Shown: positions 39,485 to 49,736 of the stretch, piece by piece
Position numbering within the stretch: position 1 is the first letter of the stretch
Layout of the letters: each line of letters begins with the position of its first letter
Assembly: GCA_963771305.1 (NCBI GenBank)
Contig: CAVYTS010000025.1
Location: 1 to 64,000, forward strand
Direction of reading: 5' to 3'
DNA: 64,000 nt
Origin: CAJCIT01 sp963771305
GTDB taxonomy: Bacteria > Acidobacteriota > Terriglobia > Bryobacterales > Bryobacteraceae
The notes under the pieces: generated by a model
Database searches by the model: none
The model's input: the letters and a program-made list of their open reading frames with translations, nothing else
What the model was told of the DNA's origin: nothing
Translations under genes and position numbers: made by a program

Positions 39485-40776
39485 ATGAACGATCTTGTGG
39501 TGTGCTCATGGCCCATTGATAGGGTGATTCCCTACGCTCGGAACAGCCGTAAGATCCCGGAGCGCGCGGTAGACAAGGTCGCCGCATCGATCAAGGAATT
39601 CGGCTGGCGCGTTCCGATCGTTGTCGATAAACGCGGCGTGATCATCTGCGGTCACACGCGGCTGCTGGCAGCAAAGAAGCTTGGCCTCCAGCAGGTCCCG
39701 GTGCACATTGCTGACAATCTGACGCCCGCTCAGGTCAAAGCCTACCGGCTGATGGACAATCGCAGCCATCAAGGGACGGATTGGGATTTGGAATTGCTCG
39801 GGCCGGAGCTTGAGGAACTGCAGGGGCTCGAGTTCAATCTGGAATTAACCGGTTTCGACGGTCGCGAGATCGACGAATTCCTTTCAGACCCCGGTGACGA
39901 CGACCGCGCCAATGCTGCGCCCCCGGTGCCGGAGAATCCCGTTGCGAAACTTGGCGACCTGTGGCTGTTGGGGAAGCATCGCCTCGTCTGTGGGGACTGC
40001 ACGCAGGCCGATGTTGTCACGCAGTTGCTCGGCCCGGTGAAACCACAGCTGATGGTGACGGACCCGCCCTACGGGATCGAACTCGACTCCGAGTGGCGCG
40101 ATCGGGCTGGGCTCAATGGCTGCGGGCCGGCTGAAGGGAGCTACATGAAGCATGCACCGCCGGCCACACCAATACATCGATCTCGTCCGATACCCGGGCC
40201 GATTGGTCGGAAGCCTTCGCTCTCGTGCCCGACCTTCAGGTGGGCTACGTGTGGCACGCTTCGAAATCTACGAGCGAAGTCCTCGCCGGGCTGTTACGCA
40301 TCGGCTTTCTACACCACCAGCAGATTATCTGGAATAAGGGTAGGGCCGTCCTCACGCGAACGCCATACTGGTTCTCCCACGAGCCGTGCTGGTTCGTGAG
40401 AAAGAAGAACGCGCCATGGTACGGCAAGCCCGGGGAAAACACGACCGTGTGGGATTCACCTTCCCCGAAATTCATCATGGGCGGATCTAAAGAGGAGAAA
40501 TGCGACCACCCCACGCAGAAACCAATAGAACTGATGCGCCGGCCAATCTTGAATCACACTAAGCGTGGAGAGCCGGTCTATGATCCATTTCTCGGCAGCG
40601 GGACCACGCTCATCGCGGCTGAGCTGACGGGACGTGCCTGTTACGGAATCGAACTGGATCCTAAGTATGTGGACGTCATCATTGAGCGCTGGCAGAACTT
40701 CATGGGCGAGCAGGCAACGCTCGGCGGCCAGACGTTCGCGCAGGTCAAGGACGCGAGGCTGGGAGTCGCAGCGTGA
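39485..40776 (+). pseudogene. ParB-like / DNA methyltransferase fusion, frameshifted
   Basis: Residues ~1-100 form a ParB/Srx-like nuclease domain (RKIPERAVDKVAASIKEFGW, VIICGHTRLLAAKKLG). The rest is a beta-class N4/N6 DNA methylase: catalytic DPPYGIE, then HPTQKPIELMRRPILNHTKRG and DPFLGSGTTLIAAELTGR with the AdoMet-binding loop. The frame shifts near 40153 (YMKH then TAGHTNTSISSDT in the next frame); one missing base explains it. Such ParB-methylases occur in phage and protect phage DNA. Either a lesion or a sequence error, as both halves are otherwise well kept. Confidence 0.85.
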
Positions 40777-40905
40777 ATGGACCGTTGCCGCCGCGAGATC
40801 GCGGAAATCGAAGCGCTGATCCGGGCCGGCCATCCCGATCTCCAGGGATTACTGCTTGGGCTTTCGGACTGGAGTGCCGAGTTACGCCTGCTAGGAAAGA
40901 AGTGA
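40777..40905 (+). CDS. Small phage protein, 42 codons
   Basis: ATG overlaps the preceding gene's stop region by lying immediately after it (TGA then ATG). The 42-residue product contains EIEALIRAGHPDLQGLLLGLSDWSAELRLL, a short sequence that recurs between methylases and terminases in phage-like islands in my recollection. Position and sequence support it; the function is unknown. Confidence 0.55.
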   Translation: MDRCRREIAEIEALIRAGHPDLQGLLLGLSDWSAELRLLGKK

Positions 40906-40962
40906 CTCACGGCACGGCCTGAAACGAAGATCGATCTCGCTGAACTCGAAAAACTCTGCACG

Positions 40963-41250
40963 ATGCAATGCACCGATGAAGAGATCGCGGCGTTCTTCGG
41001 TGTGAGCAAGAAAACAATCGAGCGCCGACGGAAAGTGGCGCGGTACCGCGAGATCATGGACAACGCCAAGGCCAAGGGGCGGGTTTCGGTGCGCCGCTAT
41101 CTGTTTCGCTTGGCCGCCAACAGCAACGTCGCGGCGGCGATCTTCTTGTCGAAGAATCTGTTGGGTTACAGAGACGTGTTGAGCAATGAGCACAGTGGTC
41201 CGGCGCAAGCGCCTCTGACGATTACGGTCAAGCGGGACGATATTCCGTGA
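40963..41250 (+). CDS. Phage small terminase subunit-like HTH protein
   Basis: A 95-residue protein with an HTH that recognises DNA for packaging: CTDEEIAAFFGVSKKTIERRR, then RVSVRRYLFRLAANSNVAAAIFLSKNLLGYRD, a pattern seen in short TerS-type proteins. The start at ATG 40963 is the first in frame, although the frame is open from about 40906 (TKIDLAELEKLC) with no start codon, so the true N-terminus may have been longer. Confidence 0.7.
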   Translation: MQCTDEEIAAFFGVSKKTIERRRKVARYREIMDNAKAKGRVSVRRYLFRLAANSNVAAAIFLSKNLLGYRDVLSNEHSGPAQAPLTITVKRDDIP

Positions 41251-41388
41251 AGGCACAGTGACGCGGTTTGTGGGAACCGATTTCCTCCGGCCCGCTCCGC
41301 TTCAGCAGCGAAACATGGACAGGCTTGGCTCGTGATACCTTGGACCGCGGCCCCTCACCCGCCGCATGGTTTTGTATGAGGGTTTTGT

Positions 41389-43467
41389 ATGGAGCATCGC
41401 CTCGCTCTTCTTCTCTGTGCCGTGCCCTTCATCTGCGTGGGGCAAGTCACGTTCACCGGATCACCGGATCCGTTCACTGCCACCGGTAATGGCATCGGGC
41501 AGATTACGTTGATGTGGTCGGCCCCGGGCGTGTCGACCACGGAGGTCCACGTGTTTTCGTCCAGCGGACCGCTGTTCGCCCGCGGCGCGAGTTCCGGCTC
41601 GGCCACAACGGGCGATTGGGTCACCAACGGGATGACCTTCTTTTTGCAAGATGTGAGCGCGTCGACACCCGGGACGACGCTGGCCACCTACACGGCGCAT
41701 TCGGCCAGCACAGCCGGTTTGCCGCCCAACACGAACCTGCTGATCTCGATGAACAACGGCCAACAGTTGTTCTATAACGCCACCGGCCCAACATTGCTTG
41801 AGGTTCATCTCTTCGTCCCGTCCGGACCTTTGCTCGCTCGCATCGGACCGGGACAAGGCATGGTGAACACCGGTCCCTGGGTCTTCAATGGCATGCGCTT
41901 CTACTTGCAGGACGTCTCACACGGCAATCCGCTGACGTATCACTATACGGTGGCCACGGCCATTGCCTCGGTCAACACAACTCAGCCCAGCACATCTGGG
42001 GTGATCTTTGGCCCGACCCCCGGGATTGTGCCCGACCCTGACGGTACTGGTTTTGGGAGCGCCGGCCTCTACTGGAATGCGCCCGGAACAACAGTGTTAC
42101 AAGTCCGCGTCGGCGCACCAAATGGTCCGCTGTTCGCCGAGACGGGCAGTTACGGTTTTGGCGATATGACGGGCTGGGTCACCGCCGGCCTCGTCCTCTA
42201 TCTTCAGAACGCTTCGTCCGGAGATCCCACATCGGCCGCGAACACGCTCGCCATTTCGACCGTTGATCTGCGGCCGGGGACTCAACCCTACGTAGCCTTC
42301 GCCACAACAAGCTACGGCGTGGAATTCTACAGCCGCGATTCGGGTTATCTGCTTGGCCTGCTCTATCTTCCAGCCTCCGTATCGGTTCGGGATCTAAAGA
42401 CGACACCCGATGGGACGCAGCTGTATGTTGGGGGCAGCGACGGCAATATCTATGTGATTGATCCGTCCACCTTGACCATCACAATCACGATCCGACTGGC
42501 TGCGACTTTTGCCCACGGGATCGACTCATTCCTGTGGATCAAAAACCAACAGGGCGCAGACCTAATATTAATTGGCCCCGACCCGGTCACCGGTAACCTT
42601 TATGTTGTCGATCCGACCGTAGGCTCGATCACTAACACAATCGTTTGCAATTGCCCCATTTCCACCGCCACCTATGATCCGTTCAATCGTACAACCTATT
42701 TGACGCCCCCCGCCTTCTTAACGACGCCTGTTGTGGTTCAAACGCTGACTTCAGATCTTGCCATGGGGCCGAGTCTCAATCTTGCACCGCCAGCCAGCAG
42801 TGACCCCTCTGGGGCGTCGCTCCAGATCGTTCCCTTGAATAGCGGAGCCCAGGGGCAGCTACTGCTCAACTGGAGGTTCGACCCAGCCGGCATCGGTATT
42901 TTTCCCGCCTATTCGAGCCTGATTCATGATCTTGCCACGGGCGTGGAGACCGACCCTGGACTAAATCCTTCGATTAGCGATCAGCAATCCGGGCCAACGG
43001 GATTTGTCCAGGTGCCTGGCTCCTCCTCGGACGGGCACTCCGTCTATTCTCAGGCGATCGAGCGGTTTGTGATAAGTATCTCAGCTCCCACCTATGGACT
43101 CACCTATGGACCCGTGTCGCTATACCAGCTCACGGAAGCGGCTGGCGGTGCGCCCGTCCTTTCTCAACTGGCGACTACAACGAACCTTCCTGCGGGTGAC
43201 GTCCTCTTGCCGGCGATTGCATATGACGCCCAATTCGTCTATCTGCAGTGGCAAGCGGTCGCTTCTTTCGAGTTCTTTTATGCCGAAGGCCCTGTCTACA
43301 TCTACAAGGCCGATCCAAGGACGTTGCAGCCGGTTGGCGGCATCAACTTCATAAACACCGGAAGCAACACCGGAAGCACTGGCGCTCAGGGCCTTACTCT
43401 CGCCCTGGGCTCGTATGTTCTCACTGATTGCACTAACGCCCCGACGGGTCCCTTCTGTTCCCCGTAG
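41389..43467 (+). CDS. Secreted protein with three tandem repeats and a beta-propeller
   Basis: A 692-residue protein with signal peptide (LALLLCAVPFICVG). The N-terminal third contains three repeats of ~95 residues with the common pattern 'V.SGPLFAR.G', 'TG.WV..GM.FYLQDVS.G.P'. The C-terminal part has YVTN-like propeller blades (DGTQLYVGGSDGNIYVIDPSTL, GNLYVVDPTVGSI). No catalytic motif. Probably extracellular binding. It lies between the terminase fragments though nothing about it is phage-like. GAGG precedes the ATG. Confidence 0.75.
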   Translation: MEHRLALLLCAVPFICVGQVTFTGSPDPFTATGNGIGQITLMWSAPGVSTTEVHVFSSSGPLFARGASSGSATTGDWVTNGMTFFLQDVSASTPGTTLATYTAHSASTAGLPPNTNLLISMNNGQQLFYNATGPTLLEVHLFVPSGPLLARIGPGQGMVNTGPWVFNGMRFYLQDVSHGNPLTYHYTVATAIASVNTTQPSTSGVIFGPTPGIVPDPDGTGFGSAGLYWNAPGTTVLQVRVGAPNGPLFAETGSYGFGDMTGWVTAGLVLYLQNASSGDPTSAANTLAISTVDLRPGTQPYVAFATTSYGVEFYSRDSGYLLGLLYLPASVSVRDLKTTPDGTQLYVGGSDGNIYVIDPSTLTITITIRLAATFAHGIDSFLWIKNQQGADLILIGPDPVTGNLYVVDPTVGSITNTIVCNCPISTATYDPFNRTTYLTPPAFLTTPVVVQTLTSDLAMGPSLNLAPPASSDPSGASLQIVPLNSGAQGQLLLNWRFDPAGIGIFPAYSSLIHDLATGVETDPGLNPSISDQQSGPTGFVQVPGSSSDGHSVYSQAIERFVISISAPTYGLTYGPVSLYQLTEAAGGAPVLSQLATTTNLPAGDVLLPAIAYDAQFVYLQWQAVASFEFFYAEGPVYIYKADPRTLQPVGGINFINTGSNTGSTGAQGLTLALGSYVLTDCTNAPTGPFCSP

Positions 43468-43907
43468 GGCAGCGTAGCCATGCACTACTCACCGACCGAC
43501 TCGCCGCCCCGACTTTGCAAGGCGATGTCCCCCCTTAACCAAACTGTCGTTCTCGGAATTTGGATCAGCGCCGATTTGGCGCGAATGTCAGCGGAAGCTG
43601 ACGCAAGGCTGGAAGGATCTTCGACGGTCCCTCCAAAATATCCTGATCGATCTGCAATCATTGACGTTGATCGACTTCCATTTGCTCTTCGGATCGGTCG
43701 GCAATCCGCTTGTTTCCTTGCTTCGTGCTCAAATTCACCTGGAACGGCGAAGCCGGAATTGCCGCAGACGCCAAGGACCTGCCCGAATTGCGTGGCCGAA
43801 TGTAGACAGAACTCGCCCGGTACCTTACCCCAAAACGCAAGGCTGTCGAAGTGAAGGGGAGAGTTCGGAGCCACGGAATATTCGGGCGGGCGATGGCACT
43901 AGCTTAG
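43468..43907. other. Intergenic, open frames but no gene assigned
   Basis: Frames on both strands are open (e.g. plus 43480-43854, minus 43485-43874), with contexts like NQTVVLGIWISADLARM on one. None could be tied to a family; the region might be an insertion-sequence remnant. Confidence 0.35.
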
Positions 43908-45614
43908 CTAGAGTTTTAAGTAACGAAGCAGTTTTTGGCGCGCGCGAGCGATTCCAATGGCCGCTCGAACCGCCCGAGACCCCTGTAGCTGGTGATGTTC
44001 GCTCTGCAGTCGATTGTAGTCGTCGACCGCCTGCTGAGTCTTTGCTTCCAGATGATCGATGTGGAGTTGAGCCTTCACTCGTTCTGCCTCTAGCTGGTTA
44101 TGCTCGCTCTCCAGCTGGTGATAGTCTTCAACTGCCTTCCGTGTTTTTGCCTCCAAATGATCGATGTGGAGTTGAGCCTTCTCTCGGAGATCATCATCGT
44201 GCGCGCGCAGCAGCTCGAGTTCGGAGACACGCCGGCCGCGCTCAGCCAGCACCCGGCGAACGGCGTCGAGCTTCGACGGAACCTCGTCCTGAAGGATCGG
44301 CAGCGGGCCCGCAACTCTCCTACCCGCTACCTCGACAAGCAAGGCCCTGGCGTCTTCTTGAGGGGGTGGTGAAGCGGCCTTCCCTTCGCGCCACGAGCAC
44401 CAATTTCGCGAACAGCCGGATGCCATGTAACGGCCTGCGATCATATCGGCCCGTTTGGCTACAGCCCGCGGCGAGTTCCAGATGTTTGGGAGCGCAGCCT
44501 CATAGAGATTGCCGACAGGCTCTGCTAGAAAACAGAGATGAACGTCTCCGTTCTCAGCCACAAACATTGTGGTCCAAGGATTCGGACACAGCTCAAACGC
44601 GCCGGATGGCGCCGGACGGGGCACAACGGCGTTGGGCTCGTTGTGCTTGGCGGTTTCCGGACTCGGTTCTTCCGACGCGCCACGTGGATTAAGCGGTTTG
44701 GGCCCGAACTGCTTCGCCTTTGCTACTGCCAAGTCATCGCTGTCGGGATACAGACCATTCTCCTGCTCTTCCAGGAAGGCGGCATCAAGTCCGCGTGCTT
44801 CGAACAGCGACTGCAGTCCACTGATGCGCACCATGCGGAAATGTCGACGCGCCCGCATCAGTATTCCGCGAAGGATGGAATGGAGTTCGGCGATTTCAAC
44901 CGGATCAGCGATCACTTCGTCACGAACCAAGTTGGGCTCGCGGCGGGAATTCTCACGATTGATTTCGGGGGTTTGGAGTGTAACGTCTATGAAGCCGTAC
45001 TCGGCCATGAGTTCGAAGTAACGTGGGATTTCGCGAAAATTCGAGCGCAAGACGACAAAAAAGGAATCGAGGTGGGGTAATTGCGTGCCGAGCCGCTGCT
45101 TCCAATTCTGAATGCGGCGAGCATTAGCCAGAACGCAATTCAGATCCGCCCCGCGCCGCATTCTGGCATAGGTTTCCGGCGTTCCACCATCAATTGATAT
45201 CGTCACGTTTTGGAATGGAGTACGGACTATTCGCTCCGCCCAAGCCTCGTCGATGAGAGTGCCGTTGGTGCTGATGCTCAACAATGGTCGACTCACTGTG
45301 GCCGCGACATCATCGACAAGCTCCCGGAAGCCTTGGTAGGCGAGAGCCTCACCGCCCTGGACACGCAACGTCGACAGGTAAGGGTAGATTCCCATAAACT
45401 CCCTCCTCAATTGATGAGCAATCTCAGGAGGCTTCAACAGGTTGTCGACGTTTTTTGCCTGATAACAATGCGGACAGTCAATGTTGCAGGCGTTCCCCAG
45501 CACGAGACCGAGAAAACGCGGCTGCGAGCGCAGGTAGACGTGCTGAAGCAGGTATTCGGCCTGACTTAGGCGGAGGTTTTCCTCCAAAAGCCGCTTCTCT
45601 GAATCACCGGTCAT
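43908..45614 (-). CDS. Radical SAM/SPASM protein with duplicated C-terminal coiled coil
   Basis: A 568-residue radical SAM enzyme. The [4Fe-4S] motif CNIDCPHC (CxxxCxxC) is near residue 42, followed by LRVQGGEAL, SISTNGTLI and TISIDGGTPETYARM. A SPASM-like region has Cys at CPNPWTTMFVAENGDVHLCF, then CSRNWC, suited to an auxiliary cluster. The last ~130 residues form a coiled coil with a ~35-residue duplication (AQLHIDHLEAKT...VEDYHQLESEH twice). SPASM proteins usually modify peptides or glycosyl chains; no precursor gene is seen nearby. The coiled coil probably provides docking. It points against the neighbouring genes. Confidence 0.85.
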   Translation of the reverse strand: MTGDSEKRLLEENLRLSQAEYLLQHVYLRSQPRFLGLVLGNACNIDCPHCYQAKNVDNLLKPPEIAHQLRREFMGIYPYLSTLRVQGGEALAYQGFRELVDDVAATVSRPLLSISTNGTLIDEAWAERIVRTPFQNVTISIDGGTPETYARMRRGADLNCVLANARRIQNWKQRLGTQLPHLDSFFVVLRSNFREIPRYFELMAEYGFIDVTLQTPEINRENSRREPNLVRDEVIADPVEIAELHSILRGILMRARRHFRMVRISGLQSLFEARGLDAAFLEEQENGLYPDSDDLAVAKAKQFGPKPLNPRGASEEPSPETAKHNEPNAVVPRPAPSGAFELCPNPWTTMFVAENGDVHLCFLAEPVGNLYEAALPNIWNSPRAVAKRADMIAGRYMASGCSRNWCSWREGKAASPPPQEDARALLVEVAGRRVAGPLPILQDEVPSKLDAVRRVLAERGRRVSELELLRAHDDDLREKAQLHIDHLEAKTRKAVEDYHQLESEHNQLEAERVKAQLHIDHLEAKTQQAVDDYNRLQSEHHQLQGSRAVRAAIGIARARQKLLRYLKL

Positions 45615-45776
45615 CCGTTTGGACTCCCTGGGCTTCGGTCAGTTTATCGCACGTAGCTAACCGTCGTTCCGTCTTCGGCTGAACCGCCGCACTTGCAGCG
45701 AGGCCGTGCCGCGAATCGCACCTCTAGTTTCATACGGATCGCTCGACCGGGATGGATGAGACTCCTAAAATACATT

Positions 45777-46079
45777 CATGAAGCCAACATGCGGGCCTAT
45801 ATGTGGCAGAAGCTCAAAGATTGGCTGATACGTGGCGCCATTCCCGACGATCAGCGGCTCGAATTGGACCTGACCGGACCCGGGTTCCGCCACAACAACC
45901 GGGATCAGCTGGTACTCGAATCGAAGGAAGACATGGCCAAGCGCGGACTGGCAAGCCCCGACGACGGCGACGCACTGGCGTTAACATTTGCTCGGGCAGT
46001 CGCGCCGGTAACGCCGGTTAAGAGATTGGAACGTTTCCCGGTCCCGTTTTCTTCCTTCGGCTATGCGCCGTTTGCATAG
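45777..46079 (+). pseudogene. Large terminase C-terminal fragment
   Basis: The frame HEANMRAYMWQKLKDWLIRGAIPDD...LDLTGPGFRHNNRDQLVLESKEDMAKRGLASPDDGDALALTF is the C-terminal nuclease part of phage large terminases. The ATPase domain is absent; upstream lies the radical SAM gene on the opposite strand. Together with the methylase and small terminase (39485-41250) it shows a broken phage packaging locus. Confidence 0.8.
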
Positions 46080-46223
46080 TGCCGGGCCGAGGAGCGGCGT
46101 CGTCAGGCGTTTTGGCGGCGCGCGATCATGGGGTTCTCACGTCAGAGGGCCAGGGCATCAAGAAACTGCGTAAGGGCGGTTACGCTGACGCAACCAAACT
46201 TTTTATACAGCCGGACCATTTCG

Positions 46224-46433
46224 ATGGATTCACAGACAGGCCTGACATATACTGATCGCTCCCAGAACGGCCTGCTTATGCGTTGCCCTCGTTGCGGCTC
46301 AATGGATGTCAAGCCTTCCAGGTTCCGCTGGTATGACGTCCTCTTTTCTCTGGTATGAAGAAGGCCATTTCGGTGCCTGAGCTGTTTCTCACGCTTTCAT
46401 CGCAGACCAGTCACGTACTCCTCTAGAGACTAG
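46224..46433 (+). pseudogene. Small zinc-ribbon protein, interrupted by TGA
   Basis: From ATG 46224 the frame has the first zinc knuckle (MRCPRCGSMDVKPSRFRWYDVLFSLV), then a TGA at 46356-46358, and then continues in frame as RRPFRCLSCFSRFHRR with the second CxxC. The four Cys form one ribbon when joined. GGA to TGA would explain the stop, because related proteins have Gly here. Alternatively, it could be selenocysteine-like recoding, but there is no SECIS evidence. Probably a dead gene. Confidence 0.6.
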
Positions 46434-46898
46434 TGGCCTGTCACGCCCCTTCGGATCGCACACAATGACGCGCCAAAGGAATGAAAACTCAGCGCTCAAT
46501 CTGTCTTAGTACCAAGTAACCGCAGCAGGCCGCGATTTGATTTAGCTTTCCCGCACTGGCCCGTCTCAGAACCGACCGGTTATCGATAGAGTCCTGGCGC
46601 TCCTCGCTTGTGCAAAACAGATAGCCTCTATCCCCGAGGATAGCGACTCCACTTGAACGTAGTCATGGCTCCCGGCCTAGAACTTCAGAGCAACTCTTAT
46701 CGACACTCCTCGATCGGTTCTGGTCCTTACAGTATTGCAAGAAAAGTAAGTCCAGCAGCATCTGGTGGTGTAATATGCCTTCACACTGCGCGACGGCGTG
46801 GGGCCGTCTGCCTCGAACAGCCGCTCGCGTCCTGGCTTGGTTACAAGCTTGCTCGACTGATAAGCACAGTCAGTTCTCTCTGGCTGGAAAGGATTGCT
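46434..46898. other. Intergenic upstream of 46899 operon
   Basis: Probably the promoter region of the following genes; no gene recognised. Confidence 0.4.
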
Positions 46899-48329
46899 AT
46901 GAAAACCGATTCCACGAGACCGGATTCCCAGGCAGTAGGTCCCCGCTGTCCTGCCAAATCTCTACGAAGGCGTGAGGGCTCAACGTTTGAGTCCTGCGAG
47001 GCATGGCATCTCAACAGATGGCGTGCATGCCTGCTGCTGATCGCGATCACACTATGGCTGTCGCCCGTAGCAAGCTGGTCTCAAGCGCCAGCGCCGCCGC
47101 CAACTCTGACGTTGAAGGAGGGATTTTATTCGCCCCAGCACCGGCAGGAAGCGATCAAGAACGCCTTGATCTTCACGGCCAAGAACATCCCTGAGGTCGA
47201 CATCATGGCCGGTCCCGTGCAGGGGGACAAACTCTTCCAGTTCCATTACAACGACAAAGTGACCTGTGAGTTTGTAGAGCCAGGATCCCAGATGGGCGGC
47301 AACACTCCTAAGTTTTTGTGCAGAATAATGCGGGTAGAGAGTACAGATGCAACTGTTCAAGCCCCGACCGCAGACATGAAGGAAGAGCCGGTCAAGGTGA
47401 AGTTCGGCTCCGACAACAGGGAAGTCTATGCGGAAATTGCCTCCAGTCGACTGCTCTGGGCCTTGGGCTTCTACACAGACGCCTGGTTTCCGATTCGCGT
47501 GGACTGCACGAATTGCCCATCGGACCCCGAGTCGGGTAAAGGAACGGTAGGCGATCAAACCTATCCGCAGGCATCAATCGTCAGAAAATACGATGGTAAG
47601 AAGATGTATGAAATAGGAAAAGACGACGAGGGTTGGAGCTGGAAAGAAATGGAGGAACTCAATGGCCGCCCTAACTACGAGAAAGACGGCCTTCGATTGA
47701 TGGCGGCGTTTATCAGCCACAGCGACAACAAGCCGCCCCAACAGCGCCTGATCTGCAACGGCGTCAGCATAGACCCCAGCGCACAGCCGGTTAAGACGAC
47801 ATGCAAAGAATCGAAACTGGTGGTGCAGGATGTAGGTGCGACGTTTGGCGGTGGCGGCATATTCACCGATAACGCAACCGCGAAGGTGAACCTTCAGAAG
47901 TGGTCGAATAAGCCGGTTTGGGAGAAGGCCGGCTCTAGCTCTAACAACCAACAACCGCCTGTTTGCCAGGCTCAACTGCACAAGAGCGCAACCGCAACAG
48001 ACGGCCTTAACAACCCGACCATCAGCGAAGAGGGCCGTCGGTTCGCGGCCGGTTTGCTATGTCAGCTATCGGACCGCCAGATCGAGGACCTGTTCAAGGC
48101 TGCACGGGTCGCCGAGATGCCGGAGCACCATAATGGCGACGGGAGCTTCAAGCAGGGGCAATCGGAAGAAGAGATCGTGCAACAGTGGGTTACTGTGTTC
48201 AAGCAGAAGCGCGAAGATGTCGCCGGTGCGCGCTGCCAATGGAACAATCAGCCTGCGGATTTGTCGGTTATCGACAATCCGGCGGGGCTTTCGACGGTGC
48301 CGAATTTCTGTACGGCGCATCCGCATTAG
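46899..48329 (+). CDS. Exported protein of unknown function, HipA/FAM20-like features
   Basis: The start at 46899 has AAAGGA 6 bases upstream and gives 476 residues. An internal hydrophobic stretch (RACLLLIAITLWLSP near residue 45) acts as signal or anchor. The segment VKVKFGSDNREVYAEIASSRLLWALGFYTDAWFPIRVDC resembles the ATP-binding part of atypical kinases such as HipA-type and FAM20-type, with ten or so Cys later, suggesting disulfides. This is an inference from pattern, not a confident family call. It is followed by a DUF2252 protein, itself kinase-like. Confidence 0.6.
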   Translation: MKTDSTRPDSQAVGPRCPAKSLRRREGSTFESCEAWHLNRWRACLLLIAITLWLSPVASWSQAPAPPPTLTLKEGFYSPQHRQEAIKNALIFTAKNIPEVDIMAGPVQGDKLFQFHYNDKVTCEFVEPGSQMGGNTPKFLCRIMRVESTDATVQAPTADMKEEPVKVKFGSDNREVYAEIASSRLLWALGFYTDAWFPIRVDCTNCPSDPESGKGTVGDQTYPQASIVRKYDGKKMYEIGKDDEGWSWKEMEELNGRPNYEKDGLRLMAAFISHSDNKPPQQRLICNGVSIDPSAQPVKTTCKESKLVVQDVGATFGGGGIFTDNATAKVNLQKWSNKPVWEKAGSSSNNQQPPVCQAQLHKSATATDGLNNPTISEEGRRFAAGLLCQLSDRQIEDLFKAARVAEMPEHHNGDGSFKQGQSEEEIVQQWVTVFKQKREDVAGARCQWNNQPADLSVIDNPAGLSTVPNFCTAHPH

Positions 48330-48454
48330 CGCACGCTCTGCCTACGTGCGGCGGCTGATACCGGCGGCGCCGCTAACGGTGTCAGGGCGACGGCAACAAT
48401 TGAATGGATCTCCGGGTGAACCTAAGTCTCCCGGTACAGTAGCAGGAGTCGAAT

Positions 48455-49540
48455 ATGAGAGCCACAGGTACGCAGCCAGCATTTGAGCAGGTCGATGATT
48501 CCAAGAGCCTGTCGCAGTTGATCCGGAGCAATGCGCCATCTTACTGGAGCTACATGAAGAAGGAGGCAGACCTGGAGCGTCTGCAGAATTACTTGTGTTT
48601 CGAGGGCACGATTGCCGGCGACCCGCACCTGGGCAACTTCGGTCCACTTCCGCTCCGGACGGTGCAGGGCGGCCGGATCATGAAGTTTGTCAACATCGAC
48701 TTCGACGATTGCGGCCGCGGACCCTTCGTGCTGGACTATGTGCGGTATGTGATCGCGATTAAGGCACAGAGCCAGGAGACCAAGGAGCGTAATTTGTTGG
48801 GCGCCTACATTTCAGGGCTTGAGGGGAAGAAGGTGTCGGCGCCCGCAAAGGTGCAGGAATTCCTTGACATGAACGTGGCTGACTACGACGAAATGTCCTC
48901 GAGATACGTGGCGAAGAAGTCGACCGACGCCGGGTTCAAGTACAAGGAAGGCGAAGTCGAGCCCTACGACGGCAATGTCAGCCCGGGCGCTCTCAAGAGG
49001 TTCTTCCACCCGGAGAAGGTTGTGGCCCTTGCCAAGCGCTTCGAAGATCGCGGCGGAAGCGCGGACGAACTCCGGATTTGGGTGCTGGTGCAAGGAGACG
49101 GCCCAAAACGGCGCATAATTGAGCTAAAGGAGTACGGCGAGCCGGGGACGGCGCGTTACCGACAGCAGGCTCCCGTGAAACAGTGGCTAGCTGAGATTCG
49201 GGATGCTTTTTGGCCGGGGTTAGTAGGGACGGAATATGACCTCATCGCCCTGCAGGGCAAGTTGTTTTGGATTCGGGACAAGCGGGTTTCACTCATCAAC
49301 GTGCCGTATTCAAACCAAACGAAGCACGACCGGGAGTTCGTAGTCGATCTCGCGCTCTACGACGCGAATATTCTCGGGATGGCCCATGGCAACCAAGCCC
49401 AGTCGGAGGAATATCTGCGTGCTGTCCAGAAAGATCCCGATGAATTCCACAATGCGACCAAAAGCATTGGGGGAACTTACCTCAAGCTCGCACAGGAGGC
49501 CCTGGACCGTAGAAAGTCCTCTAGCCACGCGGTCCGTTAG
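48455..49540 (+). CDS. DUF2252-family protein (kinase-like fold)
   Basis: A 361-residue DUF2252 protein. Characteristic motifs: FEGTIAGDPHLGNFG, with Asp and Asn like the catalytic loop of aminoglycoside phosphotransferases, and FVNIDFDDCGRGPFVLDYVRYV, like the metal-binding DxD. Later FWIRDKRVSLINVPYSN and DANILGMAHGNQAQSEEYLRAV. The substrate of the family is unknown. AGGAG precedes the ATG. 125 bases after the previous gene, so likely one unit. Confidence 0.85.
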   Translation: MRATGTQPAFEQVDDSKSLSQLIRSNAPSYWSYMKKEADLERLQNYLCFEGTIAGDPHLGNFGPLPLRTVQGGRIMKFVNIDFDDCGRGPFVLDYVRYVIAIKAQSQETKERNLLGAYISGLEGKKVSAPAKVQEFLDMNVADYDEMSSRYVAKKSTDAGFKYKEGEVEPYDGNVSPGALKRFFHPEKVVALAKRFEDRGGSADELRIWVLVQGDGPKRRIIELKEYGEPGTARYRQQAPVKQWLAEIRDAFWPGLVGTEYDLIALQGKLFWIRDKRVSLINVPYSNQTKHDREFVVDLALYDANILGMAHGNQAQSEEYLRAVQKDPDEFHNATKSIGGTYLKLAQEALDRRKSSSHAVR

Positions 49541-49736
49541 CAATCTTGATACCTTAGACGGGGTGGGTTTCTGCGTCACCCTGAAACTCGCGGGATTATT
49601 CTCGCTGTTGATCTCGGACCAGCGCCATCCTGAGGAGTAGCAGTGCACAGACAGTCGCGATCTTACATCACAGATTCCACTTTGAAGGGTTGAATCTTCA
49701 AGCCTCGGTGGGATGCGGCTGCAAAGGAAGAAACCA

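Noticed and set aside
43661..44692. 343-codon plus-strand frame
   Set aside because: Opposite strand of the radical SAM gene for most of its length; no motif.
46356..46358. Selenocysteine at the TGA of the zinc ribbon
   Set aside because: No SECIS hairpin or selenoprotein genes seen; a GGA to TGA mutation is simpler.
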